64,000 nucleotides of DNA, from the NCBI GenBank assembly GCA_900318375.1, contig ONKG01000011.1:1-64000 (forward strand). Direction: 5' to 3'. Below, piece by piece: positions 16,445-25,072 of the stretch; within the stretch, counting starts at the first letter, position 1, and every line of letters begins with the position of its first letter. Below the pieces are notes generated by a model. That model searched no databases, had not been told where the DNA came from, and saw only the letters and a program-made list of their open reading frames with translations. Both the position numbers and the translations under genes were made by a program. This DNA comes from an uncultured Lachnospiraceae bacterium (lineage in GTDB: Bacteria; Bacillota; Clostridia; Lachnospirales; Lachnospiraceae).

Positions 16445-18295
16445 ATGATCAGAATTTCACAGCTTCGGCTTCCGTGCGGATATGCAGAGGGAGCCCTGGA
16501 AAACAAAATACGGAAAACGCTGCGTCTGGGCGGAAGGGCTCTGCGCTATACTATTGTGAGGCATTCTGTTGATGCCCGCAAAAAGCCGCAGCTCTTTGAT
16601 ACATATACGGTGGATGTCGACACGGGTCTTGGAGCGAAAGAGGAGTCTTCCCTGCTGCGGCGTCTGAAAAACAAAAACGTATCAATGGCGCAAGGGGCGG
16701 AATACCGCTTTCCGGAGAGCGGAACAGAGCCTCTGCCGCATCGTCCTGTTGTGATCGGTGCCGGGCCGGCGGGGCTTTTCTGCGCCCTGTTTCTGGCTGA
16801 ACATGGTTATCGGCCTCTTCTGATAGAACGGGGCAGGAGAATGGAAGACCGCACGGCGGATGTCGAACGATTCTGGGAGACAGGCCGGCTGGATCCCGCT
16901 TCCAACGTGCAGTTCGGCGAAGGCGGCGCAGGGACTTTTTCCGACGGAAAACTGAATACGCAGGTGAATGACCGGACCGGCCGGTCTGCCCAGGTTCTGC
17001 GCATCTTTGTAGACGCGGGTGCTCCGCAGTCAATTCTCTATGAGGGCATGCCCCACATCGGGACAGACCGCCTGCGGGAGGTGATCCCGCGTATCCGAAG
17101 ACAGATCGAGGAGGCCGGAGGAGAAGTTCGTTTTGAAACAGTCTGCACAGGATTTACTTTTGCAGATACAGATTCGACAGAACTGGATTCTGTTCCGTCG
17201 CGCAGGCTGACAGGTCTTACTCTGTGCCCGGCAAATCTGCAGCAAGGGAGCTCTTCAACGGAAGATGAATGGACAGATGAATGGATTCCTGCGGAGGCTG
17301 TCGTTTTTGCGGTCGGACACAGCGCGAGGGATACGATTGAAGAGCTTTATCGTGAAAAGATCCCCCTTGAACAGAAGCAGTTCGCGGTAGGATTCCGCGT
17401 CGCTCACCCCCAGGCCCTTATAGATGAGAGCCAGTATGGAATCTGTGAGGCGGAAGACCTGCGCAGGATGCGCCTTACTGCATCCCCCTATAAACTTACA
17501 GCGCGCGCTTCTTCCGGCCGCGGCGTCTACTCATTTTGTATGTGCCCCGGCGGCTATATAGTCAATGCATCTTCCGAGCAGGAGCATCTGTGTGTCAATG
17601 GCATGAGTGACGAGGGACGTGACAGCGGCTGGGCAAACAGCGCCATCGTGATCACGGTGGGGGAGGCTGAGTTCGGCAGCGATCATGTCCTGGCAGGCAT
17701 GGTTTTTCAGCGCAAACTGGAAAAAAGAGCCTGGGAGATGGGAAAAGGCTCTGTCCCCGTACAGCAATATCCGGACTTTCGCAGTAGTTTTTTTGAAGAC
17801 AATCGTTTATTATCTGACAAGCGTCTTTTATCGGACAAAGTGGATACAGACGATTTGAAAATGAATGAAGGCGATTTGAATAAATGCTGCGGAGATTTAA
17901 AAACAGCTGCAGACGAACTGAAAACAGTTGCAGACAGTTTGAAAACGGCAGAGGGCTTTACGTCCGGGGCCGTAAAGGGCGCCTGCCGGAATGCTCCGCT
18001 TCACAGGCTGCTCCCCCCTGATTTGACGATAGACTTTATCGAGGGGATGGACCAGTTCGGACGCCGGATCAAAGGCTTTGACGGCCGGGATGCGGTCGTG
18101 GCCGGTATCGAGAGCCGGACATCGTCTCCGGTCAGGATCCCCCGCACAGATACCCTGGAATCCACCGGCGCAGCCGGTCTCTACCCCTGCGGGGAAGGAG
18201 CCGGGTATGCGGGCGGAATCATGTCCGCCGCCATGGACGGCATCCGGATCGCGGAGGCGATTGCGGGCAGATACGCGCCATATACAGCAGACTGA
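16445..18295 (+). CDS. FAD-dependent dehydrogenase (COG2509-like) with a repetitive insertion
   Basis: A flavoprotein related to the uncharacterised FAD-dependent dehydrogenases found in many Clostridia. The N-terminal domain (1-95) ends before the FAD motif VIGAGPAGLFCALFLAEHGY. Then come VQFGEGGAGTFSDGKLNT, AVGHSARDT and the C-terminal GIESRTSSPVRIPR and GLYPCGEGAGYAGGIMSAAMDG. Between the conserved KGSVPVQQYPDF and LTIDFIEGMDQFG lies an unusual stretch (about residues 447-500) with RLLSDKRLLSDK and then repeated DLK units, lower in GC than the rest. 616 aa against roughly 530 for relatives. It starts 12 bp after the preceding flavoprotein gene. Role unknown. Confidence 0.85.
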   Translation: MIRISQLRLPCGYAEGALENKIRKTLRLGGRALRYTIVRHSVDARKKPQLFDTYTVDVDTGLGAKEESSLLRRLKNKNVSMAQGAEYRFPESGTEPLPHRPVVIGAGPAGLFCALFLAEHGYRPLLIERGRRMEDRTADVERFWETGRLDPASNVQFGEGGAGTFSDGKLNTQVNDRTGRSAQVLRIFVDAGAPQSILYEGMPHIGTDRLREVIPRIRRQIEEAGGEVRFETVCTGFTFADTDSTELDSVPSRRLTGLTLCPANLQQGSSSTEDEWTDEWIPAEAVVFAVGHSARDTIEELYREKIPLEQKQFAVGFRVAHPQALIDESQYGICEAEDLRRMRLTASPYKLTARASSGRGVYSFCMCPGGYIVNASSEQEHLCVNGMSDEGRDSGWANSAIVITVGEAEFGSDHVLAGMVFQRKLEKRAWEMGKGSVPVQQYPDFRSSFFEDNRLLSDKRLLSDKVDTDDLKMNEGDLNKCCGDLKTAADELKTVADSLKTAEGFTSGAVKGACRNAPLHRLLPPDLTIDFIEGMDQFGRRIKGFDGRDAVVAGIESRTSSPVRIPRTDTLESTGAAGLYPCGEGAGYAGGIMSAAMDGIRIAEAIAGRYAPYTAD

Positions 18296-18358
18296 ATATA
18301 TTCGGTAGAATATAAAAATACAGGATGTCCTAAAGTTGATATTATTTTTGAAATAGAA

Positions 18359-19306
18359 ATGGATGACAAAGCAATGAGCACTAATGAAAATGCCAAAAAT
18401 ATGCAGAATGCTGCCGGTGAAGGCACTGTACTCGATGAGAATATGTCTTACAGGCAGCAGCTGAAGAATCGTCAGAGGATCGTCGTCAAGGTCGGCTCCT
18501 CCTCTTTGCTGCACAGTTCCACAAACCGGCTTGACTATCACAAGATCGATGTCCTGGTCCGCGAGCTCAGTGACCTGAAAAACCGTGGAAAGGATGTCAT
18601 TCTGGTGAGCTCGGGTGCGACCGCAGTCGGACGAGAAGTCATCCGGCGCACCAGTTCCAGCCGGGACCTGCTCGAGGACAGCAAGATCACAGTCAAACAG
18701 GCATGCGCGGCGATCGGGCAGGCACGTCTGATGATGACCTATCAGCGTTTTTTCACTGATTACAATCAGATTTCCGCCCAGATCCTCATGGATAAAAACT
18801 CCATCACGGAAAATCTGAGCAAATACAATCTCTACAATACCTTTAACGAGTTGCTCAAGTTTGATGTCATTCCGATCGTCAACGAGAATGACTCTGTCGC
18901 CACTTACGAATATTCCGTGGGCGACAACGACAACCTCTCCGCAATGGTGGCGTCTCTTATGCACGCTGATCTTCTGATCCTTCTGTCGGATGTCGACGGT
19001 CTCTATACGGACGATCCCCGTGTCAATCCGGATGCAGAGTATATAGAGTATGTGCCGCACCTGGATGAAAACCTGATGAAAATGGCGAAACAGTCGACCG
19101 GCAGCGAGAGCGGCACCGGCGGAATGAGCACAAAACTCCAGGCGGCCGTGATCGCGACCAGGAGCGGCTGTGATATGGTGATCGTCAACAGCAGGCACAT
19201 GAAAGTGATCCACGAGGTCGTCCAGGGCCGCAATCACGGCACGATCTTCCGTGCGGATCCGGATCCAGAGTTTGACCTGCAGGATTACATCGAGCTCACA
19301 GACTGA
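18359..19306 (+). CDS. proB: Glutamate 5-kinase
   Basis: First step of proline synthesis: ATP-dependent phosphorylation of L-glutamate in the cytoplasm. The amino-acid kinase domain shows VVKVGSSSLL, LVSSGATAVGRE, IVNENDSVATYEY and LLSDVDGLYTDDPR. The PUA domain found at the C-terminus of enterobacterial ProB is absent, as in shorter forms. There is a poorly conserved N-terminal extension of about 40 residues, and the ribosome site before 18359 is weak, so a start further inside (for example the Met before SYRQQLKN) is possible. proA is not adjacent in this window. Confidence 0.93.
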   Translation: MDDKAMSTNENAKNMQNAAGEGTVLDENMSYRQQLKNRQRIVVKVGSSSLLHSSTNRLDYHKIDVLVRELSDLKNRGKDVILVSSGATAVGREVIRRTSSSRDLLEDSKITVKQACAAIGQARLMMTYQRFFTDYNQISAQILMDKNSITENLSKYNLYNTFNELLKFDVIPIVNENDSVATYEYSVGDNDNLSAMVASLMHADLLILLSDVDGLYTDDPRVNPDAEYIEYVPHLDENLMKMAKQSTGSESGTGGMSTKLQAAVIATRSGCDMVIVNSRHMKVIHEVVQGRNHGTIFRADPDPEFDLQDYIELTD

Positions 19307-19621
19307 TCCGGGAGCCGGCGGGAATACCCGCATGTGGATGTTTCAGGACTTCAGCCGGCTGCCGGCAGGACATCTGTCGGATCATTGCGTATCGATTGTG
19401 ATTTTGAATATTTTCAGGTTTTTCAGATAATCGCGCATTGATTGTGATTTAGAATACCATTTACGTGTGATTTGTGTTAAAGTAGGTATAAAGTATTGCG
19501 TGGGCTCCTGCGGTGCCATGCAATGCGCAGCTTTATTCATACATGTTTGTAAACAGCAGTACACGAATGTGTTTTTTATTCAGATGCAATAGCCCGGATG
19601 GCTGCGGAAAGGACGTGCTGA
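19307..19621. other. Intergenic region with direct repeats upstream of the lactonase gene
   Basis: GCGTATCGATTGTGATTTTGAATA (19387-19410) is repeated imperfectly as GCGCATTGATTGTGATTTAGAATA from 19433, with a partial third GTGTGATTTGTG at about 19465. Spaced direct repeats ahead of a single gene look like operator sites. An 18-mer, TTTATTCATACATGTTTG (19532-19549), recurs exactly at 38459-38476. No gene is seen. Confidence 0.5.
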
Positions 19622-20743
19622 ATGGCAGATGTATATGATGAGAAAGAACTGGACCTGTCAAGATACGGGTACGTACCGGGAGACAAATTTGTTGCCTATG
19701 TGTCTTCCTATACCAGAGCCGGAAAGAAAAAGGTCGGCATCCGTGTATATGATGTCAATGTGGAAGAAGGAACACTGAGCGAAAAAAGTGAGATTGCCAT
19801 CACCAATTCCTCTTATGTGACAATTTCGCACAATGGCCGTTTTCTGTATTCCATCACTGACTTCGGCGTAGAGGCATTCAAGATCGTGCAGGGCGGCAAT
19901 CTTGAGAAGATCAACCGCGGATCCATCAACGGAATGCGCGGATCTCACCTCTCCACGGATTATAATGACGAATATCTTTTCGTATGCAGCTATCATGACG
20001 GAAAGATTACTGTTCTGCGTCTGGGTGAGGACGGCAGTGTCGGTGAGATTACTGACGAGCTTTTCCTCAAGGGACTCGGAAGCATTGCCGAGCGCAATTT
20101 CCGTCCCCATGTGCAGTGCGTGAAGATGACACGTGACAACAAGTATCTGTGTGTCGCGGATCTCGGCATGGATCATGTCAATGTCTATACATTCAATGAT
20201 GTGACAGGCAAGATCAAACAGTGCGCGGTCCTTCACTCCGAGCTTGAGTCCGCGCCCCGCCATCTGAAATTCTCCAATGACGGGCATTATCTCTATGTAG
20301 TCCATGAGCTCAAAAACCTGATCGATGTCTATTTCTATCAGGAGATCGACGGTGTTCCGGATTTCGAGAAGATCCAGACTGTCCCCACACTCAATGACTA
20401 CCACGCCACCGGTTCCGCCGCCAGTGCCCTGAATTTCTCATCGGATTTCAAGTATCTGGTCAGCTCAAACGCCGGCGACAACTCTGTGGTCATCTTCAAG
20501 ATCGATCCCGATAACGGATATCTGGAAAAGGTTCTCTGCCTTCCTATCAGCGGAGAGTATCCCAAGGATGCAGCGCTCTTCCCGGATGACAAGCATCTGG
20601 TCAGCCTCAATCACGAGTCTGATACCATGACATTCTTCAAGGTCGATATGGAGCGCAAGACGATCATCATGTCTGCCAAGGAGATCCAGGTGGACAAGCC
20701 CAACTGCATCATCTTCCACAAGCTGCTTCCGGAACAGCTGTAA
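19622..20743 (+). CDS. Lactonase-family seven-bladed beta-propeller protein
   Basis: A cytoplasmic beta-propeller of the 6-phosphogluconolactonase (YkgB/Pgl) family, which hydrolyses 6-phosphogluconolactone in the pentose phosphate pathway in characterised members. Propeller blades are visible as repeated strands such as YVTISHNGRFLYSI, YLFVCSYHDGKITVLRL, RHLKFSNDGHYLYVVHEL and KYLVSSNAGDNSVVIFKI. The HVQCVKMTRDNKYLCVADLG segment matches the conserved family core. 373 aa is near the normal length. It appears to be a single-gene unit. Substrate is inferred from the family only; divergent members may act on other lactones. Confidence 0.8.
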   Translation: MADVYDEKELDLSRYGYVPGDKFVAYVSSYTRAGKKKVGIRVYDVNVEEGTLSEKSEIAITNSSYVTISHNGRFLYSITDFGVEAFKIVQGGNLEKINRGSINGMRGSHLSTDYNDEYLFVCSYHDGKITVLRLGEDGSVGEITDELFLKGLGSIAERNFRPHVQCVKMTRDNKYLCVADLGMDHVNVYTFNDVTGKIKQCAVLHSELESAPRHLKFSNDGHYLYVVHELKNLIDVYFYQEIDGVPDFEKIQTVPTLNDYHATGSAASALNFSSDFKYLVSSNAGDNSVVIFKIDPDNGYLEKVLCLPISGEYPKDAALFPDDKHLVSLNHESDTMTFFKVDMERKTIIMSAKEIQVDKPNCIIFHKLLPEQL

Positions 20744-21048
20744 ATTTTTGATTTGCAGAGAGGACAGTCGGAGCGTCGGGACGCTCTGACCGCACAGGTC
20801 GATTATTTGGATTTTTGCAAATGCAAAATCAGGACAGGAATCATCGGCAGGCAGAAGAGATCAGGAAAACGGTCTCTTCTGCCTTTCCATGTCTGCGCAG
20901 GAATTACAGCTGCGAGCAGGAATTACAGCTGCGAAGCGATCACAGCTTCGAAAGGACTGTGGGCAGAAGAGCAGCAGTTATTGAGATAATGAGATAAAAA
21001 AATGAGCACCGGCAAAACAAGAGCTGTTCAGGCAGGAGAAGAGTTATT
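20744..21048. other. Intergenic region with a 19-bp tandem duplication
   Basis: GCAGGAATTACAGCTGCGA occurs twice in a row at about 20898-20935 and is followed by a related GCGAAGCGATCACAGC. Upstream, GGAGCGTC/GACGCTCT near 20768-20785 forms a small hairpin without a T-run. No credible gene. The tgt ribosome site AGGAG is at the end. Confidence 0.5.
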
Positions 21049-22185
21049 ATGTATGAGCTGATCAAACAGGAAGGACGTGCCAAAAGAGCCCGCATGACGA
21101 CGGTACACGGGGTCATTGAGACCCCGGTTTTTATGAACGTCGCCACCGCCGGCGCCATCAAGGGAGGGCTGTCCTCGGATGACCTGCGCTCTATAGACAC
21201 ACAGGTCGCTCTGTGCAATACCTATCACCTTCATGTCCGTCCAGGAGATACTCTGGTGCACCGTATGGGCGGCCTGCACAAGTTTATGTGCTGGGATCGT
21301 CCCATTTTGACAGACTCCGGCGGCTTCCAGGTCTTTTCTCTTTCGGATCTGCGCAGTATCAAGGAAGAGGGGGTGACTTTCCGCTCGCATATTGATGGCC
21401 ATAAGATCTTCATGGGTCCCGAGGAGAGTATGCAGATCCAGTCCCATCTGGGGTCGACCATCGCCATGGCTTTTGACGAATGTCCTCCTGCTCTTGCGGA
21501 CAGGGAATATGTCACCCGCTCGGTCGACCGCACGACACGCTGGCTGGCCAGGTGCAGGGAGGAGATGAAGAGACTCAATCAGCTTGAGGACACTGTCAAT
21601 CCTCATCAGCTTCTGTTCGGCATCAATCAGGGCGCCATTATTCCGGATATCCGCATCGATCACGCGAAGCAGATCTCCGAAATGGAGCTCGACGGCTATG
21701 CTGTCGGAGGTCTTGCGGTCGGAGAGACCCATGACCAGATGTATGACATCCTGGATCAGACAGTACCCTTCCTGCCGAAAGACAAGCCTACTTACCTCAT
21801 GGGGGTCGGCACTCCCGAAAACATAATCGAGGCTGTCGACCGCGGCATAGATTTCTTTGACTGTGTATATCCCAGCCGTAACGGCAGACACGGAAACCTG
21901 TACACCAAAAAAGGGACCGTACATATAAAAAGTGCCCGTTACGCCGAGGATCCCCGTCCCATTGAGGAAGGCTGCGGCTGCCCCGTCTGCCGCGGAGGCT
22001 ATTCACGCGCCTACCTGCGCCACCTCTACAAGGCACAGGAAGCTCTGGGGCTCCGCATGGGTGTCCTTCACAACCTCTATTATTATAACCACCTCATGGA
22101 GGAGATCCGCAGTGCGCTGGATGAAGGCAGGTTTGCCTCTTATAAAAAAGCCGCGATTGAAGAGATGCATGAAGGGGAAGGTTAA
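21049..22185 (+). CDS. tgt: tRNA-guanine transglycosylase
   Basis: Exchanges guanine-34 of tRNAs with GUN anticodons (Asp, Asn, His, Tyr) for preQ1 in bacteria, a step towards queuosine. The TIM barrel carries LTDSGGFQVFSL with the catalytic Asp, the preQ1-binding GGLAVGE, the second catalytic Asp region FFDCVYPSRNGRHG, and the zinc site CGCPVCRGGYSRAYLRHL. 378 aa is typical. yajC follows, as in many bacteria, but with its own promoter here. No queuosine precursor genes are in the window. Confidence 0.96.
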   Translation: MYELIKQEGRAKRARMTTVHGVIETPVFMNVATAGAIKGGLSSDDLRSIDTQVALCNTYHLHVRPGDTLVHRMGGLHKFMCWDRPILTDSGGFQVFSLSDLRSIKEEGVTFRSHIDGHKIFMGPEESMQIQSHLGSTIAMAFDECPPALADREYVTRSVDRTTRWLARCREEMKRLNQLEDTVNPHQLLFGINQGAIIPDIRIDHAKQISEMELDGYAVGGLAVGETHDQMYDILDQTVPFLPKDKPTYLMGVGTPENIIEAVDRGIDFFDCVYPSRNGRHGNLYTKKGTVHIKSARYAEDPRPIEEGCGCPVCRGGYSRAYLRHLYKAQEALGLRMGVLHNLYYYNHLMEEIRSALDEGRFASYKKAAIEEMHEGEG

Positions 22186-22230
22186 GAAGACCTATGGAGA
22201 TGAGCCTTATGCATCTATGTAAGAAAAGTG

Positions 22231-22260
22231 TTGTAAATACTGGTGTGTTTGTTGTATTAT
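22231..22260 (+). promoter_or_regulatory. Promoter of yajC
   Basis: TTGTAA (22231-22236) and TATTAT (22255-22260) are separated by 18 bp. Transcription would begin near 22267, exactly where the inverted repeat AATGACGA/TCGTCATT (22268-22290) starts. The mRNA would therefore begin with an 8-bp hairpin, possibly a stabilising 5' structure, or the terminator of tgt since ATTTTG follows. Confidence 0.6.
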
Positions 22261-22324
22261 AGAGTGCAATGACGAAAAATAGTCGTCATTATTTTGAATT
22301 CAATAAGATGGAGGATTATCAAAC

Positions 22325-22648
22325 ATGAATGGAATGATGCTTGCTTCCAGTGGCGCAGCCGGTTCAATGATGACCATTATCTGGATGGTCGCTCTCTTCG
22401 GCTTAATGTACTTCTTTATGATTCGCCCGCAGAAAAAGCAGGAAAAGGAAAAAGCCGCCATGCTGGCAACGCTTGCTGTAGGAGATACTGTCCTTACGAC
22501 CTCGGGTTTTTACGGTGTGGCTATTGATATCAACGGCGATACAGTCATCGTCGAGTTCGGATATAATAAGAACTGCCGCATTCCTATGCAGCGCGCCGCG
22601 ATCATGCAGATCGAGAAGCCTGAGGATGCCGAGGCGAAGAGCGAATAA
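22325..22648 (+). CDS. yajC: Preprotein translocase accessory subunit YajC
   Basis: A single-pass membrane protein associated with SecDF at the Sec translocon. One N-terminal transmembrane helix (about residues 15-35, MMTIIWMVALFGLMYFFMI) leads into the family segment RPQKKQEKEKAAML, then VGDTVLTTSGFYGVAIDING. 107 aa is normal. Strong ribosome site GGAGG about 9 bases before ATG. secD/secF are not adjacent here. Confidence 0.93.
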   Translation: MNGMMLASSGAAGSMMTIIWMVALFGLMYFFMIRPQKKQEKEKAAMLATLAVGDTVLTTSGFYGVAIDINGDTVIVEFGYNKNCRIPMQRAAIMQIEKPEDAEAKSE

Positions 22649-22939
22649 TTTCTGCGTCTTTTTGGCGCAGCAAAGGCGGATCGAAGAATTCGCCTGAGAT
22701 CCCAGCTTGTTTTTATACAACTGCTGAAAAGCGGATGTAATTAGAAGAAAACCCGGCAAAAACAGTGAGCAGGCGTGTATTAAGGTACATGCCTGCGCTT
22801 TAGTGATGCAGTACTTTGCTGCTTTAATGTGTGCTGTTTTCGTGTTCCGTTAAATGAAGCGTTTAAAAGTGCATGCAGGCTGCTGATCCCGCCGTGGAGA
22901 TCCTGCGGGCGGTATGTCCGGCAAGAGAGGATTATTACT
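22649..22939. other. Intergenic region after yajC
   Basis: Contains a strong hairpin GCAGGCGTGTA/TACATGCCTGC at 22769-22796 followed by GCTTTAG, a possible weak terminator, and a smaller TGCG/CGCA hairpin just after the yajC stop. No gene was recognised. Given the leuB relic that follows, the 22800-22939 part may be decayed operon sequence, but I cannot match it. Confidence 0.4.
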
Positions 22940-22999
22940 ATGGATATGAAAATCTGAGTGATTCGCGGCGACGGGATCGGACCTGACAGGACTGTCAGT
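22940..22999 (+). pseudogene. leuB: Remnant of the 5' end of leuB (3-isopropylmalate dehydrogenase)
   Basis: ATG at 22940, behind a good ribosome site (AGAGAGGATTATTACT), reads MDMKI, then a TGA stop, then VIRGDGIGP. LeuB proteins begin with K-I-x-V-I-x-G-D-G-I-G-P-E, so this is the conserved cofactor-side N-terminus with one nonsense change (TGC or GCA to TGA). Homology stops after about 16 codons, at the palindrome CTGACAGGACTGTCAG (22983-22998), and the remaining 330 or so codons are gone. ilvD begins 145 bp later; leuB-ilvD-ilvB is a common order in Clostridia, so this looks like an in-place deletion. Confidence 0.65.
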
Positions 23000-23144
23000 C
23001 TGCGCCTGCCTGTGTCTGATCATACGATCGGGAGAATAGTCTTTAACAGCGGTGCAGATAATCAACAGATAATCAATATATGTCTTTACGGATAAGTATA
23101 TTAAATAAAAAGCAAAATATTGTTTCAAGAATCGAGGTATTATC

Positions 23145-24815
23145 ATGAAGAGTGATTCTGTCAAAAAAGGTGTCTCAACAGCCCCCCACAGGAGCCTGTT
23201 CAACGCGCTCGGCTACACCGAGGAAGAGAGAAGACGTCCCATGATCGGTATCGTCTGTTCCTACAACGAGATCGTTCCCGGTCATATGAATCTGGATAAG
23301 ATCGCCCAGGCAGTCAAGATGGGCGTCGCCATGGCAGGCGGCATGCCTGTTATGTTCCCCGCGATCGCTGTCTGCGACGGCATTGCCATGGGACATATCG
23401 GCATGAAGTATTCTCTTGTCACCCGTGACCTGATCGCGGATTCCACCGAGTGTATGGCGAAGGCCCACGGTTTTGACGGACTCGTCATGATCCCCAACTG
23501 CGACAAGAACGTTCCCGGCCTTCTGATGGCGGCCGCGAGAGTCAACGTTCCCACTATTTTTGTCTCCGGCGGCCCCATGATGGCCGGCCGCATCGACGGA
23601 AGAAAGCGCAGCCTGTCCTCTATTTTTGAGGCAGTCGGCTCTGTCGCTGCAGGCACCATGACAGAAGAGAAGCTCCGCGAGTATGAGGAGAAGGTCTGTC
23701 CCACATGCGGTTCCTGCTCCGGTATGTACACTGCAAACTCCATGAACTGCCTGACCGAAGCGATCGGCATGGGCCTTCAGGGCAACGGCACAATCCCCGC
23801 TGTATACTCCGCCCGCATCCGTCTTGCCAAGCATGCAGGTATGAAGATCATGGAACTTGTTGAAAAAGATATCCGTCCCCGCGACATCATGACCAAAGAC
23901 GCCTTTATGAACGCTCTGGCTATGGATATGGCGCTGGGATGCTCCACCAATACCATGCTGCATCTGCCCGCGATCGCTCATGAGGCAGGCGTCGAGATCA
24001 ACATGGAGATCGCCAATGAGGTCTCTGACAGGACTCCCAACCTCTGCCATCTGGCCCCTGCGGGTCCCACCTACATGGAAGACCTCAACGAGGCGGGCGG
24101 CATCTATGCGGTCATGAACGAACTGGACAAGAAGGGCCTGCTCAATCTGGATCTGATGACCTGCACCGGAAAGACCATGCGCGAGAACATTCAGGGATGT
24201 GTCAACCTGGATCCCGAAGTCATCCGTCCCATCGAAAACCCCTACATGCCCAACGGCGGTATCGCGGTCCTCAAGGGCAACCTGGCGCCTGACACCGGTA
24301 TTGTCAAACGCAGTGCCGTTCTGCCGGAGATGATGGTCCATGAAGGTCCTGCACGTGTCTTTGACTGCGAGGAGGATGCCATCAAGGCCATCACAGGCGG
24401 AAAGATCAATCCCGGCGATGTTGTGGTCATCCGCTACGAAGGTCCCAAGGGCGGCCCCGGCATGCGTGAGATGCTCAATCCCACTTCCGCTATCGCGGGC
24501 ATGGGACTTGATTCTACCGTCGCACTGATCACAGACGGACGTTTCTCCGGCGCTTCCCGCGGCGCTTCCATCGGCCACGTCTCTCCCGAGGCAGCTGTCG
24601 GCGGCCCCATCGCCCTCGTAGAGGAAGGTGATATCATTTCAATCGATATCCCCGCCAACAAACTGGAGATGAAGGTCAGCGACGAAGAGCTCGCAGCGCG
24701 CCGCGCCAAATGGCAGCCCCGTGAGCCCAAGGTCAAAGACGGATACCTTCACCGCTATGCCGCACTGGTCACAAGCGGCAACCGCGGCGCGGTCCTGGAG
24801 CTCCCCAAAGAGTAA
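23145..24815 (+). CDS. ilvD: Dihydroxy-acid dehydratase
   Basis: Fe-S enzyme of valine and isoleucine synthesis, converting 2,3-dihydroxy-3-methylbutanoate (or -pentanoate) to the 2-keto acid. Cluster cysteines are in [11 protein letters not shown], in [19 protein letters not shown], and in an earlier conserved region. [18 protein letters not shown] and the C-terminal [22 protein letters not shown] are the family signatures. 556 aa is normal. The ribosome site is GAGGT. A leuB remnant lies upstream and a MITE-like element starts at the stop codon, so ilvD is separated from ilvB by 257 bp instead of being tightly coupled. No T-box leader was recognised. Confidence 0.97.
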   Translation: MKSDSVKKGVSTAPHRSLFNALGYTEEERRRPMIGIVCSYNEIVPGHMNLDKIAQAVKMGVAMAGGMPVMFPAIAVCDGIAMGHIGMKYSLVTRDLIADSTECMAKAHGFDGLVMIPNCDKNVPGLLMAAARVNVPTIFVSGGPMMAGRIDGRKRSLSSIFEAVGSVAAGTMTEEKLREYEEKVCPTCGSCSGMYTANSMNCLTEAIGMGLQGNGTIPAVYSARIRLAKHAGMKIMELVEKDIRPRDIMTKDAFMNALAMDMALGCSTNTMLHLPAIAHEAGVEINMEIANEVSDRTPNLCHLAPAGPTYMEDLNEAGGIYAVMNELDKKGLLNLDLMTCTGKTMRENIQGCVNLDPEVIRPIENPYMPNGGIAVLKGNLAPDTGIVKRSAVLPEMMVHEGPARVFDCEEDAIKAITGGKINPGDVVVIRYEGPKGGPGMREMLNPTSAIAGMGLDSTVALITDGRFSGASRGASIGHVSPEAAVGGPIALVEEGDIISIDIPANKLEMKVSDEELAARRAKWQPREPKVKDGYLHRYAALVTSGNRGAVLELPKE

Positions 24816-24973
24816 GGACCTGTATATAATTAATCTGTACATCTTGCTTGCCTGGCTTTCCGATCGCATCGTCAAAAAGCCTCGCCGTAGCTCGGTACGG
24901 CTGCGTTTTTTTTCCTTGCACTCGAAAATCCATTCTTCGCAATCTGTACAGTTGATTTATCTACAGTTCCTAA
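24813..24973. repeat. MITE-like element between ilvD and ilvB
   Basis: About 160 bp with terminal inverted repeats of roughly 30 bp. Left: AAGGACCTGTATATAATTAA, then TCTGTACA. Right: TCTGTACAGTTGATTTATCT, then ACAGTTCCT. The core contains CCGTAGCTCGGTACGG, a perfect-looking small hairpin followed by CTGCGTTTTTTTT, which may act as a terminator. The left end coincides with the ilvD stop codon. Its ends match the 50-bp element at 4058-4107. There is no open frame, so mobility would need a transposase from elsewhere. Confidence 0.6.
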
Positions 24974-25072
24974 TGTTTTCAAAGCGGAATCCGGGAAGAG
25001 TTCACGTGAGAGAAGATCAGACAGATCATGGGAAAGCACGGAGCCCTCTTATGTGAACGGAAAGGAGCAGTT

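Noticed and set aside
17897-19333. 478-codon open frame on the - strand opposite proB and the end of the preceding gene
   Set aside because: It is antisense to conserved genes, reflects GC-biased codon use, has no ribosome site and no recognisable domain.
22649-23144. Possible T-box leader for ilvD
   Set aside because: I looked for the AGGGTGG-type T-box sequence and a specifier-like stem and found none.
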